In this document: piece after piece, positions 8,628 to 19,200 of the stretch | How positions within the stretch are numbered: the first letter of the stretch is position 1 | Layout: every line of letters starts with the position of its first letter | Assembly (NCBI RefSeq): GCF_002245695.1 | Contig: NZ_NOII01000003.1 | Span: forward strand, 673,788 to 737,787 | From: Fictibacillus aquaticus | Lineage (GTDB): Bacteria; Bacillota; Bacilli; Bacillales; Fictibacillaceae | Direction of reading: 5' to 3' | DNA length: 64,000 bases | The notes under the pieces: generated by a model | Seen by the model: only the letters and a program-made list of their open reading frames with translations | The model's database searches: none | What the model was told of the DNA's origin: nothing | Translations under genes and position numbers: made by a program

Positions 8628-9703
8628 TGGCACCGGGTGTTTACCGCGATGATGGCAGGATTAAATTTAATCTCATTCAATGCTTTCGTGCCATCGCTAT
8701 CCTTTTCGTTCTGCTCGGACATGTCAGCGGGCTGTTTCATCGTTATTTTGATTATGACTGGTTTCATATATCTGAGTGGAGAAGGACCGGCGGCGTTGAT
8801 TTCTTTTTCGTCCTGAGCGGATTTATGATCGCGTATTTGTACAGCCGTTCTGCCGGAGTGCCAGGCAAAGCAATTTCGTTTTTAATCAAACGTTTAAAAA
8901 GAATCTATCCACTATACTTTCTTGTTACATTCATGGCGGTCATGCTGCTGTATCTGTTTCCAATGCTAGGGGAAGAACAGGAGCGGCACCCGCTAGTCAT
9001 CATAAAATCACTTCTGCTCTGGCCATCAGAACCTATATTGTCAGTCACTTGGTCATTGCAGTACATCGCATTCTTTTACATCATGTATGCTCTTTATCTG
9101 GCAAAACCAAAGCTGATGAAGATAGCAGCCGCCGTGTGGACGGGACTGGTCCTACTAATGGAAATCGGTGCTGTCCCCGTGCTGAACGACTATTTATTCA
9201 GCTTCAGCATGATAGAAATTCTTGCTGGATGCCTCGCTGCTTATCTCTTTCTCCGATTCAAGTGGGAGAGAATATGGCTGCTTATAACTGGCGCGGGAAT
9301 TCTCGGATATTTCGCTGTCTGGACGAACAACGTTTACAGTATGGTTGAGATTTACGAGCCCTATTTTTATTGTGTGTTTTCGTTCCTGATTATGCTTGGA
9401 ATTGCGGCGGCTGATCGGAAAAAGGTGAGACGCTCCCCGAAGGTGCTTCTGTATCTTGGCAGCGCGTCGTACTCCATTTATATCGCGCACGGACCGATCG
9501 CTCAGCTGTATATTCTTTTATGGCGAAAACTCGGGCTAGATGAAATGTTCGGTCATTTCGTTTCGCTGTGTGCCGTCATCATCCTTACTGTCCTGTCCTC
9601 ATGCTTGGTTTATGAGCATGTAGAGAAAAGGCTTGCGGCTGCGGTTAGAGAGGGCAGAGGCAGCCGAATACAGCTGTTACGAGTAAAAAAGAAAGTTTCA
9701 TAG
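8627..9703 (+). CDS. Acyltransferase 3 family membrane protein
   Basis: A 358-residue OafA/YrhL-type protein with about ten membrane segments. The family hallmarks are present: a histidine in an early helix (LLGHVSGLFHRYF) and GGVDFFFVLSGFMIAYLY. Such proteins transfer acetyl or succinyl groups from cytoplasmic acyl-CoA to extracytoplasmic sugars, so O-acylation of the EPS is the likely job. The ATG shares one base with the upstream stop (TAATG), giving tight coupling to the sugar transferase. Confidence 0.85.
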   Translation: MAPGVYRDDGRIKFNLIQCFRAIAILFVLLGHVSGLFHRYFDYDWFHISEWRRTGGVDFFFVLSGFMIAYLYSRSAGVPGKAISFLIKRLKRIYPLYFLVTFMAVMLLYLFPMLGEEQERHPLVIIKSLLLWPSEPILSVTWSLQYIAFFYIMYALYLAKPKLMKIAAAVWTGLVLLMEIGAVPVLNDYLFSFSMIEILAGCLAAYLFLRFKWERIWLLITGAGILGYFAVWTNNVYSMVEIYEPYFYCVFSFLIMLGIAAADRKKVRRSPKVLLYLGSASYSIYIAHGPIAQLYILLWRKLGLDEMFGHFVSLCAVIILTVLSSCLVYEHVEKRLAAAVREGRGSRIQLLRVKKKVS

Positions 9704-9741
9704 AAAGACACTCATCCAGAATGATAATTATCTGAAAAGGG

Positions 9742-10068
9742 GTGAGCGAACTGATAGGGAAACGGCTAAAAAAATACCGGCAGGCGAGAGGCCTCTCCAT
9801 ATCCCAGCTGTCAGCGCAGTCAGGAGTGGCCAAATCGTATTTGAGTTTCATAGAGAGAGAGAATACATGCAATCCCACCGTCCATATCCTCGAGGTGCTG
9901 GCAAGTGTGCTTGGCATCCCGGTGCATTGGCTGCTCATGGATGACAGCATGGGAAAGCTCGACAGTGAATGGATCGCGCTCGTTAATAAAGCGATCGATA
10001 TCGGAGTGACAAAGGAGCAATTTAAAGAGTATCTGTTTTTGAAGAATCAATTTAACGAAATCCATTAG
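9742..10068 (+). CDS. sinR: SinR-like XRE-family transcriptional repressor
   Basis: A 105-108-residue protein with a SinR layout. An N-terminal helix-turn-helix (IGKRLKKYRQARGLSISQLS, then SGVAKSYLSFIERENTCNP) is followed by a short C-terminal helical hairpin starting LDSEWIALVNKAIDIGV with KEQFKEYL. That hairpin matches the SinI/SinR interaction domain, where SinR reads LDSEWEKLV. In Bacillus subtilis SinR represses biofilm matrix genes; here the gene sits within the EPS cluster itself. The nominal GTG start (9742) lies inside AAGGGGTGA (9737-9745). A CTG at 9751, giving the SinR-like start LIGKR, is spaced correctly behind that site. The paralogue SlrR is an alternative identity. Confidence 0.82.
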   Translation: MSELIGKRLKKYRQARGLSISQLSAQSGVAKSYLSFIERENTCNPTVHILEVLASVLGIPVHWLLMDDSMGKLDSEWIALVNKAIDIGVTKEQFKEYLFLKNQFNEIH

Positions 10069-10086
10069 GAGATGGAGGATACGGAG

Positions 10087-11100
10087 ATGGCCATTTTGGT
10101 GACGGGCGGGACAGGATACATCGGCAGCCATACAGCGGTCGAGCTTTTAGAGGCAGGATACGAAGTCGTGATCGCAGATAACTTATGCAACAGCTCTCGT
10201 GATGTGGTGCAGCGTATAACGAAAATCACAGGCAAGGCGCCGGTTTTTTACGAAGCGGATATGACAGACAGAGAAGCGGTCGAAAGAATTTTTGTCAAAA
10301 ATAATATTGAAGCGGTTATCCATTTTGCCGGATTGAAGGCTGTCGGGGAGTCGGTCCGTGTGCCGCTTCATTATTATCAAACCAACATCATCTCGACCCT
10401 TGTACTTTGTGACGTGATGCAGGAATTCGGTGTGAAAAATTTCGTGTTCAGCTCGTCAGCCACTGTGTACGGTGAATCAGAAACCGTGCCTCTGACCGAA
10501 AATGCCGTCCTTTGCGCTTCAAACCCATACGGCAGGACGAAACAGATGCTAGAGGAGATGCTGCGTGATCTATGGATGGCTGATAGTGAGTGGAGTGTCG
10601 CACTGCTCCGTTACTTTAACCCGGTCGGAGCTCATCCTTCTGGCTTGATTGGCGAAAAGCCAAACGATGTGCCGAACAACCTGACACCGTACATTACTCA
10701 AGTAGCCGTCGGAAGGCTGGAGAAGCTGTCGGTGTATGGAGCAGATTATCAAACACCTGACGGAACGGGAATACGCGATTATATTCATGTTGTCGATTTG
10801 GCTCGCGGCCATATAAAAGCACTGGAAAATTTGATGGTCGGCAGCGGAGTAGAGGCGTATAACCTTGGTACAGGCAAGGGGTACAGCGTGCTTGAAGTGA
10901 TTACGGCGTTTGAAGAGGTGTCGGGATTGAAAGTACCGTATGTGGTCACGGACCGCCGGCCAGGTGACATCGCTGTAAGCTATGCCGATCCGTCGAAGGC
11001 AGCGAGAGAGCTTGGCTGGACTGCTAGTTTCACGCTGTCAGACATGCTGACCGATGCGTGGCGGTGGGAAGTGATGAGCAGCAGTGTGGAGCATGTGTAA
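10087..11100 (+). CDS. galE: UDP-glucose 4-epimerase
   Basis: A 337-residue extended short-chain dehydrogenase that interconverts UDP-glucose and UDP-galactose. ILVTGGTGYIGSHTAVELL is the NAD-binding glycine motif, SSSATVYGE carries the catalytic serine, and YGRTK the Tyr-x3-Lys pair. The C-terminus DPSKAARELGW is typical of GalE. I chose ATG 10087 because GGAGG (10074-10078) is 8 bases upstream; an in-frame ATG at 10072 would overlap that site. It supplies UDP-galactose for the EPS and is the last gene before a bidirectional terminator. Confidence 0.95.
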   Translation: MAILVTGGTGYIGSHTAVELLEAGYEVVIADNLCNSSRDVVQRITKITGKAPVFYEADMTDREAVERIFVKNNIEAVIHFAGLKAVGESVRVPLHYYQTNIISTLVLCDVMQEFGVKNFVFSSSATVYGESETVPLTENAVLCASNPYGRTKQMLEEMLRDLWMADSEWSVALLRYFNPVGAHPSGLIGEKPNDVPNNLTPYITQVAVGRLEKLSVYGADYQTPDGTGIRDYIHVVDLARGHIKALENLMVGSGVEAYNLGTGKGYSVLEVITAFEEVSGLKVPYVVTDRRPGDIAVSYADPSKAARELGWTASFTLSDMLTDAWRWEVMSSSVEHV

Positions 11101-11150
11101 GTTTATTATGCGGGATTGTATGGTTAATAAAAAAGGAGAGTATTATAAAA

Positions 11151-11184
11151 AAGCTGTTCCGGATACAACCGGAACAGCTTTTCT
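11151..11184. terminator. Bidirectional terminator between galE and subtilase
   Basis: AAGCTGTTCCGG and its exact complement (11151-11162 / 11169-11180) form a 12-bp stem with a 6-base loop. A-rich sequence precedes it and T-rich sequence follows, so it can end the EPS transcript and the convergent protease transcript. Confidence 0.85.
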
Positions 11185-11190
11185 TCTTCA

Positions 11191-14100
11191 TTACTTGATG
11201 CTTAGTTTATATGGAGCTGTGCTCGAACGTCCGTAGCGGTCTTTCACTTCGATGTAATATGTTCCTGGGCGGACTGTGTAGTTCAATACTTCATCATCGC
11301 CGTCTACATAATAGTTAGCTGATGCTACTTTTTTACCGTCGCGGTAAAGGTTGATCACACCATCATTATCGCTTGGTGTAGCAAAAGTGATCGTGCTCTT
11401 CTTCGTCTTCGTTACTTTGTACTCTAACCAGTCGGAGTCTCCGCCTTTTGTGTTCATGTTCAGATAGCCGTCATACTTGAAGCCGGTAGTTCCTGATTTT
11501 TTCAGCTTTAGCGGTTTAGATGGCTTGTTTCCTTTAACAACAGAGCCTGCGTCCTCGTCCTTGCGGTTAGCCGAATCAAGCTTCAGTGTATAAGGGAGTA
11601 CAGACAAATTAGACTGGCTCATGACAAAACCTAGTGCTATGACAAAATAGCCTTGTCCTTTTTTCGTTTTGAAGGAACCACGTGTTGTTCCGTTATAGCT
11701 CGGTTTTCCTACTAATTTTAGTGTGCTGAAATCCTCTTCATCGATGATTTGATTGCCTTCTACATCTTCGAGCATAAAGACAATACCTTCATAATCTGCA
11801 AGAAGTTCCTTCGGATACTTCTTCAGCATGCTGGATGTAATCGTGTCTTTCTTTAGTGATGCATTCATGATTCCGTCTTGTTTTGCTCTGAAATAAAACG
11901 GATCGATATCACCGGCAAAAGCAAAGTTTCCTTTTACAGACATGCTTGTCGGAAGTGACTTAATTTTCTTCGTCAAGTCATCATTCGGTTCATAAGAATC
12001 TCGAACATCACCGAAGCGTTTTTTCGACGTAAACGAGTAGGCATCAAATGGAATAGAGCTTGCCATTTCGTCGTTATTTAGCTGAATCACGTATTCTGTT
12101 CCTTTTTCTAATCCTGCGAACATAGATTTGTTAAGAATGACGCCTTCCCAGCCCCAGTCATAGTTAAAAGAAATTGGAATCAAGTCGCGCAAAACTTCGC
12201 CTTCTTCTTCGCCTTCTCCTTCTTCTTCATCTACAACTTCGCCTTCTTCTCCAGTATCTTCATCTTCTTCAATAATTTCTTCGTCTTCAACTTCCTCTTC
12301 ATCAGCAACTTCTTCTCCCATTTCTGTTACCTTAAGGATGGTTGCCATAGGTATTGCTTTTTCGTTAAACATAAACTCGTAAATACCTGATTCAGTTGGC
12401 GTGAATTTGAAGTAATCAGCGTCTTCAAAGCTTTGGAAATAGCCTGTTCCTTCACTTCCGATTGAATAAGGAAGCGCAGATTCCAGAATCATATTTGCCT
12501 CTTGGCCAAACTCTTCTTCCATTTCTTCCTCTTCACCGCCGCCCATGGACAAACCGTCTTCGTCCGTTGGGAATACCTTGGACTCTAATCTAATACTGTA
12601 CGGCAGGCTGGACACTTCAGGCGGAGAGAAGCTAAATTCGCCTTCGAAGTAAAATTCTTCTTCCATATACATTTCGTTTGTTGTTGAAACGACATACTCT
12701 ACGCCTGGCTCAGCCGTGAATGTCATTTTTTCGCCATAGCCTATTCCTTTTGAGTCGGAGGAAGCAATGATTTCAGTGTAGGTTTCTTCTCCTTCGCCGC
12801 CTTCTCCTTCTTCACCGTCAAGAGCCTTTTCCTGATCTTCACCTTCTGGAGTTTCGGTAACTTCTATACCTACGTTCAGGCTAGTGTCGACACCCGGAAT
12901 GCCGCTCGTCGTTACTTTTACAACTTGCTCTTCATTGACTGAGAACTTGTAAAAATCAGAGTCGACTCCTTCTTCATTGAAGATTGTTTCTGTTCCTGTG
13001 TAAGGAAGACCGCTGACTAAAGCTGGCTGTTCAGTTGTGTTTTTATCAGTCACCACGCCAGGACGGCTGATTTTCAAGCTGTAGTTCGAGCTCTTACCCG
13101 TTGTATCATCATAGTTGCTGTTCGCGTCGCTTACACCAATGATCATGTCGCCAGAGATCGGTGAAGTGTATAGCTTCGCTTCGGTTTCATTATCCTGATG
13201 CTTGTTGACACTCATCATATCCATGCCATCTTCACCGATTACAATGATATCGAGCTTGTAATCATAGTTCGCAACACCAGTCAGTTTTGTTTGGATTTTT
13301 TCTCCCTCACCGACGGGGAACTTATACCAGTGAACTTGGTTAGGCTTTGTAAAGTAAGCGTTCTTTGTGATCTCGTCATCAAACGAAAGCTCTGCTGCCG
13401 CTTCGAAAATTTCTTCCTCTGACATTTCTGACGCCGGATATTTTACCGATGAAGGAATAGATTTAGGATTAAATTTAAGTGCAGCTGCAGGCTGGATCAG
13501 ACCGTGGGCAAATTTACGGTCATACCCTTTGCTGCCAAGATCCTTTGATGTGTGCTCGATGATATATTCAATCTCTGCAGGCTTTAACGATGGGTACTTT
13601 GATAATAAAAGAGAAGCAAGACCTGCTACCATCGGTGACGCCATTGACGTTCCGCTCAAATTGTAAAACATCGATTTCAATTCATAATCATAAAGCGGCG
13701 CGTAGATATCTTCGCCTGGTGCAACGACGTCAACGGACGGTCCAAAATTGGAATAGCTGGAAAGCTCGTTTTTCGCGTTGGTAGAGCCAACAGAGATAAC
13801 ACCCTCATATGCAGCAGGGTAGCTAGGAGAGTCTGAACTCTCGTTGCCTGCAGCTGCAACGATTGTTACACCTTTTTCGACAGCCATCTTGACCGCTTCC
13901 TCCATGATTGGAGAACTCATGCTGCCGCCAAGACTCATGTTAATTACCTTTGCACCTTGATTGACGGCTTCAAGGATTGCCTCAGCGATTACATAATCGC
14001 TTGCGTCGAATCCTCTGTCAAAAACGTCAAGACTGATCAATTCGACATTTTGATTGATGCCGTAACCGCCAATGCCATTATCTTTTTCACCAGCAATAAT

Positions 14101-14712
14101 ACCGGCAACATGTGTACCGTGGTAATCAGCAAGCGGCATGTTCATTGGGTCGGCCATGTTTATTGATGTGCTTACACGAGAATCAAGCTCAGGGTGCTTG
14201 CGGTCAATACCCTGGTCAATAACAGCAACCTTAACCTTGCGCGTACCCGCCAGCTTTTGCGCTTCGCTAACCTGCAATGTCTTTAGAAAATATTGCTTCG
14301 AAACCTTTGGATCAGCATATCCGAGCGGAACAGACAGGGTGCTCGGCGCAACTGTTGCCACTTTAGAAGATTGGCTGAAATAAGCGGCTGCTTTTTGTAA
14401 CTTTTTCTTGTCTTTTACTTTAACAACTGTGTAACCGAGCTTTGGAATGCTTCTTACGAGTGTCGTTCCGGACTTCTTTAAATCTGTCGAAGTGATCGGC
14501 TTTTTCATTTTTAGTACGAGTGTATCTGTACTAAGTTCTTTTGCTTTCTTTTCAGGCATCTGCACGTTATGCCCGAATAAATCAAAATTCTTCAATAGGT
14601 TCTTATTTTGCTGCCAAGCTGGTTTTGTAGAAGCTCCAGCTGTTGCAGGACCGCCTAGCAAGCTGACAGACAGCCCAAGAGCCGCCGTCACCTTTAGCCA
14701 TTTGTTAGACAA
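11191..14712 (-). CDS. Large secreted subtilase (S8) with acidic insertions and PPC-type domains
   Basis: A secreted serine protease of about 1,173 residues. The signal peptide ends near GGPATAGAS. A propeptide-like segment (about 60-130) leads to the S8 domain with the catalytic triad Asp at about 166 (VAVIDQGID, where DTG or DSG is usual), His about 198 (DYHGTHVAG) and Ser about 356 (GTSMASPMVAG). The remaining roughly 750 residues contain several beta-sandwich modules resembling bacterial pre-peptidase C-terminal domains, separated by extremely acidic Glu-rich runs, with an Ig-like end (YLNMNTKGGDSDWLEY). There is no SLH or LPxTG anchor. Start: TTG 14712 lies 6-7 bases after GGGGGA; an in-frame ATG at 14730 has no usable ribosome binding site. 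Confidence 0.88.
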   Translation of the reverse strand: MSNKWLKVTAALGLSVSLLGGPATAGASTKPAWQQNKNLLKNFDLFGHNVQMPEKKAKELSTDTLVLKMKKPITSTDLKKSGTTLVRSIPKLGYTVVKVKDKKKLQKAAAYFSQSSKVATVAPSTLSVPLGYADPKVSKQYFLKTLQVSEAQKLAGTRKVKVAVIDQGIDRKHPELDSRVSTSINMADPMNMPLADYHGTHVAGIIAGEKDNGIGGYGINQNVELISLDVFDRGFDASDYVIAEAILEAVNQGAKVINMSLGGSMSSPIMEEAVKMAVEKGVTIVAAAGNESSDSPSYPAAYEGVISVGSTNAKNELSSYSNFGPSVDVVAPGEDIYAPLYDYELKSMFYNLSGTSMASPMVAGLASLLLSKYPSLKPAEIEYIIEHTSKDLGSKGYDRKFAHGLIQPAAALKFNPKSIPSSVKYPASEMSEEEIFEAAAELSFDDEITKNAYFTKPNQVHWYKFPVGEGEKIQTKLTGVANYDYKLDIIVIGEDGMDMMSVNKHQDNETEAKLYTSPISGDMIIGVSDANSNYDDTTGKSSNYSLKISRPGVVTDKNTTEQPALVSGLPYTGTETIFNEEGVDSDFYKFSVNEEQVVKVTTSGIPGVDTSLNVGIEVTETPEGEDQEKALDGEEGEGGEGEETYTEIIASSDSKGIGYGEKMTFTAEPGVEYVVSTTNEMYMEEEFYFEGEFSFSPPEVSSLPYSIRLESKVFPTDEDGLSMGGGEEEEMEEEFGQEANMILESALPYSIGSEGTGYFQSFEDADYFKFTPTESGIYEFMFNEKAIPMATILKVTEMGEEVADEEEVEDEEIIEEDEDTGEEGEVVDEEEGEGEEEGEVLRDLIPISFNYDWGWEGVILNKSMFAGLEKGTEYVIQLNNDEMASSIPFDAYSFTSKKRFGDVRDSYEPNDDLTKKIKSLPTSMSVKGNFAFAGDIDPFYFRAKQDGIMNASLKKDTITSSMLKKYPKELLADYEGIVFMLEDVEGNQIIDEEDFSTLKLVGKPSYNGTTRGSFKTKKGQGYFVIALGFVMSQSNLSVLPYTLKLDSANRKDEDAGSVVKGNKPSKPLKLKKSGTTGFKYDGYLNMNTKGGDSDWLEYKVTKTKKSTITFATPSDNDGVINLYRDGKKVASANYYVDGDDEVLNYTVRPGTYYIEVKDRYGRSSTAPYKLSIK

Positions 14713-14942
14713 ATTGTCTCCCCCGTTCATCTCTTTGTGTGTTGGAAAAATTTAGTACGGAATGAGTATTCGACGGCAAAAAACAAATTCCTTTAGTTCG
14801 CTGGAAAATTTGTAGTACTTTTGGTTTAGTTCAATTGGTTAATAGGATGGAGGTAAGAAACATAAAGGAATTACGCTGTTTTTGTGGAAGTATGTGACCA
14901 GATAATATGCATTGAAAAAAGCGAAAAAAGGTGGCTAAAGAT

Positions 14943-15905
14943 ATGATGAATAACATGCAACTGCCTGTGATCAACGCCCCGATGTTTCTAGTATCCAGCC
15001 CTGCACTTGTGATCGAAAGCTGCAAGTCGGGTATTATTGGTTCTTTTCCTCTATTAAATGCGCGGACTTCTGAAATTTTGGAAGAATGGATGATGACAAT
15101 TAAGACAGCGTTATCTGAAGCGAAGGAGCAGGATGTTGACCGTAAAATCGGACCGTGGGCGGTAAACTTGATCGTGCACAAAACGAATAAGCGCTTTGAA
15201 GAGGATATGGCGCTCATTAAAAAGCATCAGCCGCCGATCGTTATCACATCTCTTGGCAACCCGAGCGCTGTTGCTGAAGCGGTGCATGAATACGGGGGAC
15301 TTGTTTATTCGGATGTTATTTCGCTTGATCATGCTAGAAAAGCAGCGAGAACAGGTATCGATGGGCTGATCCTTGTCTGTACCGGGGCGGGCGGACACGG
15401 CGGAACGCTTCATCCGATGGCTTTCCTTAAGGCTGTACGTGAATTTTGGGAGGGCACAATCATTCTCGCCGGCTGCATTACGACAGGCTCTGATATCCTC
15501 GCAGCACAGGTGATGGGGGCCGACATGGTGTATATGGGGACCCGATTCATTGCCACGTCTGAAAGCTTCGCCAGCACAGAATATCAGCAGCTTCTTATCG
15601 ATTCAACGCTTGAAGACATCGTCTACACGGATGCTGTGAGCGGAATCAGCGGTAACTACCTGATTCCAAGCCTGCAGCGGGCTGGCTATGATGTTGAAAA
15701 GCTGAAACGCAAAGAAACAATCGATCTGTCTTTTTCAGAGACAAAAGCAAAAGCGTGGAAGGATATCTGGTCTGCAGGACAGGGAGTCGGCGGGGTAAAG
15801 GATGTAAAACCTGTGGCTGAGGTGGTGCGTGAACTGCAGCTGGAATATACGAAAGCAGCTAGTAAACTACCGCTTTATGATGCAAAAAGCAGTCAGCGTG
15901 TTTGA
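14943..15905 (+). CDS. Nitronate monooxygenase (2-nitropropane dioxygenase family)
   Basis: A 320-residue FMN-dependent TIM-barrel enzyme that oxidises nitronates to carbonyl compounds and nitrite, usually detoxifying propionate-3-nitronate. Family signs are the N-terminal LPVINAPMFLVSSPALV, the phosphate-binding stretch CTGAGGHGG and GCITTGSDILAAQ followed by GADMVYMGTRF. ATG 14943 is preferred because AAAAAAGGTGG sits 8 bases upstream; an upstream in-frame GTG (14931) lies within it. It is the one clearly metabolic, cytoplasmic enzyme in this envelope-gene region and has its own terminator. Confidence 0.9.
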   Translation: MMNNMQLPVINAPMFLVSSPALVIESCKSGIIGSFPLLNARTSEILEEWMMTIKTALSEAKEQDVDRKIGPWAVNLIVHKTNKRFEEDMALIKKHQPPIVITSLGNPSAVAEAVHEYGGLVYSDVISLDHARKAARTGIDGLILVCTGAGGHGGTLHPMAFLKAVREFWEGTIILAGCITTGSDILAAQVMGADMVYMGTRFIATSESFASTEYQQLLIDSTLEDIVYTDAVSGISGNYLIPSLQRAGYDVEKLKRKETIDLSFSETKAKAWKDIWSAGQGVGGVKDVKPVAEVVRELQLEYTKAASKLPLYDAKSSQRV

Positions 15906-15943
15906 TAGAGCAGAGCTGCTGCGGCTATGAAACTATGCTGAAC

Positions 15944-15990
15944 AAAACTGCCCTGTCCTGGCAAATAGCCAGCATACAGGGCAGTTTTTT
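15944..15990 (+). terminator. Terminator of nitronate monooxygenase gene
   Basis: AAAACTGCCCTGT (15944-15956) pairs with ACAGGGCAGTTTT, followed by a T-run to 15990. The rest of the 315-base gap before the next start is AT-rich and holds only a promoter-like -10. Confidence 0.88.
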
Positions 15991-16170
15991 ACTTTTTACG
16001 CTGGACTAAAGCCCAAGTGGTTAACAGTACAGCCACCTTACTTTAATTTACTAAGTCTATTTTAGTCTCCATTCTAAGACTTTTAACCTACAAATTTCCT
16101 CTTCACACATTATCCGCCAAAATTATCAATAATTTTACAAATTACCTCTTCTTTTTTTCAATTCTAACTA

Positions 16171-16176
16171 TATAAT
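16171..16176 (+). promoter_or_regulatory. -10 hexamer upstream of SLH phosphoesterase
   Basis: TATAAT lies 45 bases before the ATG at 16221 in AT-rich sequence. No good -35 element is visible 17 bases upstream, so the promoter may need an activator or use a weak -35. Confidence 0.4.
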
Positions 16177-16220
16177 TAAGTTTGGCAATACAAAATTTTC
16201 ACAATTTTAGGGGGATATGC

Positions 16221-19200
16221 ATGAGCAAAAAGTCTTATTCAAAAGCTGGACGCTCGTTATTGGCAACAATGATGGCGTTTTCAGTGCTTTCTACACCGAT
16301 TACATGGAAGACGATCAGTGCAGAGGAAGCACCGAGCAGCGACGTAAAGCTTCGTATCATGGGTACAAGTGATATCCACAACAACATTTGGAACTACGAT
16401 TATTACAAAGATACAACAACAAACGAGTTTGGTCTTGCTAAGACAGCTACGCTGATCAAGCAAGCGCGTGCTGAAGTGCCAGCAGGAAACTCTCTCCTTT
16501 TCGACAGCGGTGACTTGATTCAAGGTAACCCGATGGGAGATTACAAGGCAAAGATCGATCCGCTAGAAGAGGGAGAAGAGCATCCTACTGTCAAAGCTTT
16601 CGAACTATTAGGCTATGACGGAGCGGCGATCGGAAACCATGAGTTTAACTACGGAATCGACTTCTTAAAAGAAGTAATGGACGATGCGGAGTACCCGATC
16701 ATCAACGCGAACGTATATAACGATGACCAGGATGACAAAGAAGAAAACGACGAGAACTTCATTAAAAACTACGATATCCTTGAGCGTACAGTAGTAGACG
16801 AATCAGGAAACGAACATACGATTAAAGTTGGTATCGTTGGATTTGTTCCGCCGCAAATCATGCAATGGGATCAAGCGCACCTTGATGGGAAAGTTATCGC
16901 TAAGGACATTAAGAAAACAGCTGAAGTAATGATCCCTAAGATGAAGGCAGAAGGCGCTGACATTATCGTTGCTCTTTCTCACTCAGGTCTTGGTGATGCA
17001 GAATACATCGAAGGTGAAGAAAATGCTGCATATCAGCTGAGCGAGGTTGAGGGCATTGATGCAATCCTGATCGGACACGATCACAAGACATTCCCAAGCT
17101 CTGCTTATACAGGCGATGGAATCGATAATGTAAACGGTACCATTAATGGGAAGCCGGCTGTAATGCCTGGAAGCTGGGGAAGCCACCTTGGAATCATGGA
17201 CCTCACGCTTGAGCAAGTAGACGGCAAGTGGGAAGTGAAAAACGGCGGATCTTCCGTACGTGCTATTTTCAAAAAAGAAACAATTGATGGAAAGAGCGTC
17301 ATCACTAGCTTGGCAGATGCAGATCAAGATATCCTTGATTCTACAAAGCATGAGCATGAAGGTACATTGGATTATGTCCGTAAGCCTGTTGGAAACACTA
17401 GCTCCGACATCCATAGCTTTTTCTCACTTGTAAAGGACGATCCTTCCATTCAGATCGTGACAAACGCACAAAAATGGTACATTGAAAAGAAACTTGAAGG
17501 CACGGAAAACGAAGGTCTTCCGATTCTTTCTGCTGGTGCACCGTTTAAAGCCGGCGGCCGCGGCGGATCCAGCTATTATACGAACATTCCAGCAGGAACA
17601 ATCGCGATCAAGAATGTAAACGACCTTTACCTGTATCCGAACACAGTGGCACACGTTAAGATTACTGGTGCTGACGTGAAAGAATGGCTTGAAATGTCTG
17701 CTGGACAGTTCAAGCAGATTGATCCAACTAACAAAAACGAGCAGCCGCTTGTGAATGACGTTTTCCCAACTTACAATTTTGACGTTCTTGATGGCGTAAC
17801 ATATGAAATCGATGTGACACAGCCTGCAAAGTATGACAAAGACGGAAAAGTTGTAAATGCGGACGCAAGCCGTATTAAAAACCTTAAGTATAACGGCAAA
17901 GCGATTAATTTAGAACAGGATTTCATCGTTGTAACGAACAACTACCGTGCAGGTTCAACTTCTTTCCCAGGAGTAAAGAACAAGCAAGAAGTCGAGCTTT
18001 ATCCTGACGAAAACCGCCAAGTAATTGTTGATTACATTGCTGAGAAGAAAACAATTAACCCAAGTGCTGACGGCAACTGGAAGCTTTCTCCTATTAAAGG
18101 CGACTTGAACATTACATTTGAATCTTCGCCAGACGCACAGAACTCAATGGATGAAAACATGAAGTTCCAAGGCAACATGGATTCAGGATTCGCTAAGTAT
18201 TCTATTAACCTAGCACCGCCTCCAATCGTGTTCAGTGATGTTCCGAAAAACTACTGGGCTGCTGAAGCGATCTACGCGCTTGCTGAAGAGGGTATCATTA
18301 GCGGTATTGCAAAGGATAAGTTTGGCCCGTCACACAAATTGACTCGTGCACAGTTTACTGCACTTATCAGCCGTGCACTTAAGCTTCCAAAAGCTCAAGA
18401 AAATGCACCATTCAAGGATGTACCAGCTTGGGCAGCTGAGGAGATCGCGTCAGCATATGAAGCTGGCCTTGTGAGCGGGATTACAAAAACGAAATTTGAT
18501 CCAAACCAGAAGATTAACCGTGAACAAATGGTTGTTATGCTTGTTCGTGCATACGAGTATGCAACAGGCGAAAAGGTAACACCAGCTAAAGATGCAACGT
18601 TTAAAGACCGAAAGCACATCAGTGACTTCGCTAAGGAATACGTGGACGCTGCTGTTCAGCTTGGGCTTGTAAGCGGACGCACAGCAAACACATTTGCACC
18701 TAAAGACAAAACAAACCGTGCAGAAGGTGCAGTCGTTCTTTACAGAATGCTTAATAAATCAAAAGAAATTAACAGCAAGATCGTATCATTGCAGCTTCTT
18801 GGCTTGAACGATTTCCACGGACAGCTTAATACGTACAAAACTATCAGCAACAGAAAAGCGGGTGGAGCTGAGTATCTCGGCGGGTATTTAAAGGATCGTG
18901 AAAAGCAGAATCCTAACACGCTGACGGTTTACTCTGGAGATATGGTCGGTGCTTCACCACCAGTTTCTGCTCTTTTACAGGACGAACCTACAATTGAAGT
19001 TCTAGGAAAAATGGGAGTAGATATCGGCGGACTCGGAAACCACGAGTTTGACGAGGGTGTAGATGAAATGCTTCGTCTTATCAACGGCGGCAAGCACGAA
19101 AACACTGGTAACTTTAAAGGTGCTGAATATCCGTTTGTAGCAGCAAACGTTGTGTACAAGGATACGAATAAGCCTGTAATCGACCCGTATATTGTAAAAG

